From the NCBI GenBank assembly GCA_030698575.1, contig JAUYMQ010000336.1, positions 1 to 6,863 on the forward strand: a stretch of 6,863 nt of DNA. The letters are read 5' to 3'. Position numbers and translations under genes: made by a program. The notes below the pieces were generated by a model, which ran no database searches, was not told the origin of the DNA, and was given only the letters and a program-made list of their open reading frames with translations. Below, in pieces: positions 6,007 through 6,863 of this stretch; the first letter of the stretch is position 1, and each line of letters opens with the position of its first letter. The stretch comes from Deltaproteobacteria bacterium. GTDB taxonomy: Bacteria > JAUYMQ01.

Positions 6007-6863
6007 TCAGCGTTCCCCTGCCGGCACAAGCTCCCCGAGTTCGATCAACGGCCCGGCCACGGGGCTTCGGAAGCGATGCAGGTCGAGCTCCTCGCGGTTC
6101 TGATACGGGGTATCGTGGGCGTCAAGCGCGATGCGCCGATAGGTCGCGCGTTGCAGCCAGAAATTCAGGGCGTCGTTCTTGGGGCCGTGGGTCGGCCTGA
6201 CGACCAACCAGCGGGGGGGCGGCTGGCCCTCGCCGTTGTCCTGCGGTCTCAGCCCCGTGTGAAACGCCACCGCAGCCTCCTCGTAGACGGTCGCGAAGCG
6301 ATCACCGGGTCTCTTGTGCGCGTTGAGGTACTCGGCAATCGCATCGACCGGGCCACGATAGCCGACCGTGATCTCGGTCAAGTAATCCGCAAGCGGGGCG
6401 CGCACGTCGAGCGAAGGCCGGACCTCCGGGCTCCAGCCCGGCATGAAGAACGCGCTCTGGTAATCGAAGCCCCGAAGGAACGCCGGGAAGCGATTCTGAC
6501 GAAGCTCCGCTTCGCTCCTTCCCCGCGCCGCGAGCAGCGAAAAATCGATGTGATCGTCGACTATCCGGAGCGGCCAGACGGCCAGGGCGTTGGTGGCCAG
6601 CAGGACGGCGACTGCCGACCATGCGAGCCAGGTCGGACGCAACAGCACATGGACCGCCTGCGCGAGGATGATCGCGAAGAGCGGCCAGATGGGAAACAGG
6701 TATCGCAGGAAGGGAGCCCCGGAGATGATGGGAATGACGCCGATGAAGACCGCACAGACAAGCCCGACGAGAGACCAGGGCATCCACCCCCGCTCGCCGG
6801 GCGGCTTGCGGAGATCGGTCGCGATCATGGCGAAGCCGAAGCCTCCGAAGACGACGAGAAGAA
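6007..6863 (-). CDS. GT39/ArnT-like membrane glycosyltransferase, C-terminal part (5' end beyond window)
   Basis: The frame is open to the right edge, giving 284 visible residues. An internal ATG at 6826-6828 is not the true start because hydrophobic sequence (LLVVFGGFGFA) continues upstream in frame. Four membrane segments are visible, at about residues 1-13, 28-48, 52-74 and 77-98. The third contains RYLFPIWPLFAIILAQ, resembling the Arg-Tyr-hydrophobic-Pro segment near the end of the membrane domain in GT39/PMT/ArnT-type enzymes. A soluble C-terminal domain of about 185 residues follows (VDAIAEYLNAHKRPGDRFATVYEEAAVAFHTGLRP), common in bacterial GT39 proteins. Such enzymes move a sugar from a polyprenyl-phosphate donor to a lipid or protein outside the membrane. 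The catalytic N-terminal loop is not in the window, so the family call rests on topology and the C-terminal pattern. The YfhO-like gene follows 53 nt later. Confidence 0.72.
   Translation of the reverse strand, partial: LLVVFGGFGFAMIATDLRKPPGERGWMPWSLVGLVCAVFIGVIPIISGAPFLRYLFPIWPLFAIILAQAVHVLLRPTWLAWSAVAVLLATNALAVWPLRIVDDHIDFSLLAARGRSEAELRQNRFPAFLRGFDYQSAFFMPGWSPEVRPSLDVRAPLADYLTEITVGYRGPVDAIAEYLNAHKRPGDRFATVYEEAAVAFHTGLRPQDNGEGQPPPRWLVVRPTHGPKNDALNFWLQRATYRRIALDAHDTPYQNREELDLHRFRSPVAGPLIELGELVPAGER

Noticed and set aside
4467-6029. Minus-strand open frame of about 520 codons in another frame over the YfhO-like gene
   Set aside because: It overlaps a well-supported membrane protein, is Arg/Gly/Pro-rich without membrane segments or motifs, and is a frame shadow.
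6007-6828. Treating the ATG at 6826-6828 as the start of a complete 273-aa protein
   Set aside because: The frame stays open to the window edge with continuous hydrophobic residues upstream, so the gene is a fragment of a longer membrane glycosyltransferase.

Overview
The window is a compact, high-GC bacterial segment in which every supportable gene lies on the minus strand. It reads from right to left. No rRNA, tRNA, CRISPR array or complete mobile element is visible. The gene mix combines two F420-type oxidoreductases, a glutathione S-transferase-like protein, a queuosine enzyme and large GT-C-type membrane proteins. That combination fits an uncultivated soil or sediment lineage such as Binatota/Desulfobacterota, Methylomirabilota/Rokubacteria or a similar phylum. 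It is less typical of a model proteobacterium or actinomycete. This placement is inference from gene content; no marker gene is present.

Right part (6863 to 3569): the C-terminal portion of a GT39/ArnT-like membrane glycosyltransferase runs in from the right edge. After 53 nt comes a full-length YfhO-family multi-pass membrane protein of 794 aa. The pair looks like a cell-envelope glycan or lipid glycosylation unit. The YfhO-like gene is visibly less GC-rich in places than the genes to its left.

Middle (3568 to 3356): the only sizeable intergenic gap, 213 bp. It holds a strong sigma70-type promoter candidate on the minus strand (TTGAGC, 17-nt spacer, TATACT). The -35 box lies inside a pair of 10-bp direct repeats with 11-nt periodicity. 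A leader of about 165 nt with two possible hairpins follows, then a textbook AAGGAG ribosome-binding site.

Left part (3355 to 1): a tightly packed run of five genes. In transcription order they are an F420-dependent LLM-class oxidoreductase, QueF (preQ0 reductase, overlapping the previous gene by 8 nt), an aldo/keto reductase (9 nt gap), a Ddn-type F420-dependent nitroreductase-like protein (54 nt gap containing a GGTCA-N11-TGACC inverted repeat) and a GST/glutaredoxin-like protein cut by the left edge (43 nt gap). They form a likely operon of reductases using F420, NADPH or thiol chemistry, with one tRNA-modification enzyme translationally coupled to an F420 enzyme. I do not see clear evidence of a wholly new system. 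The parts most worth follow-up are the queF/F420 coupling, the operator-like repeats over the promoter, the basic AT-hook-like tail on QueF, and the palindromic element inside the operon.
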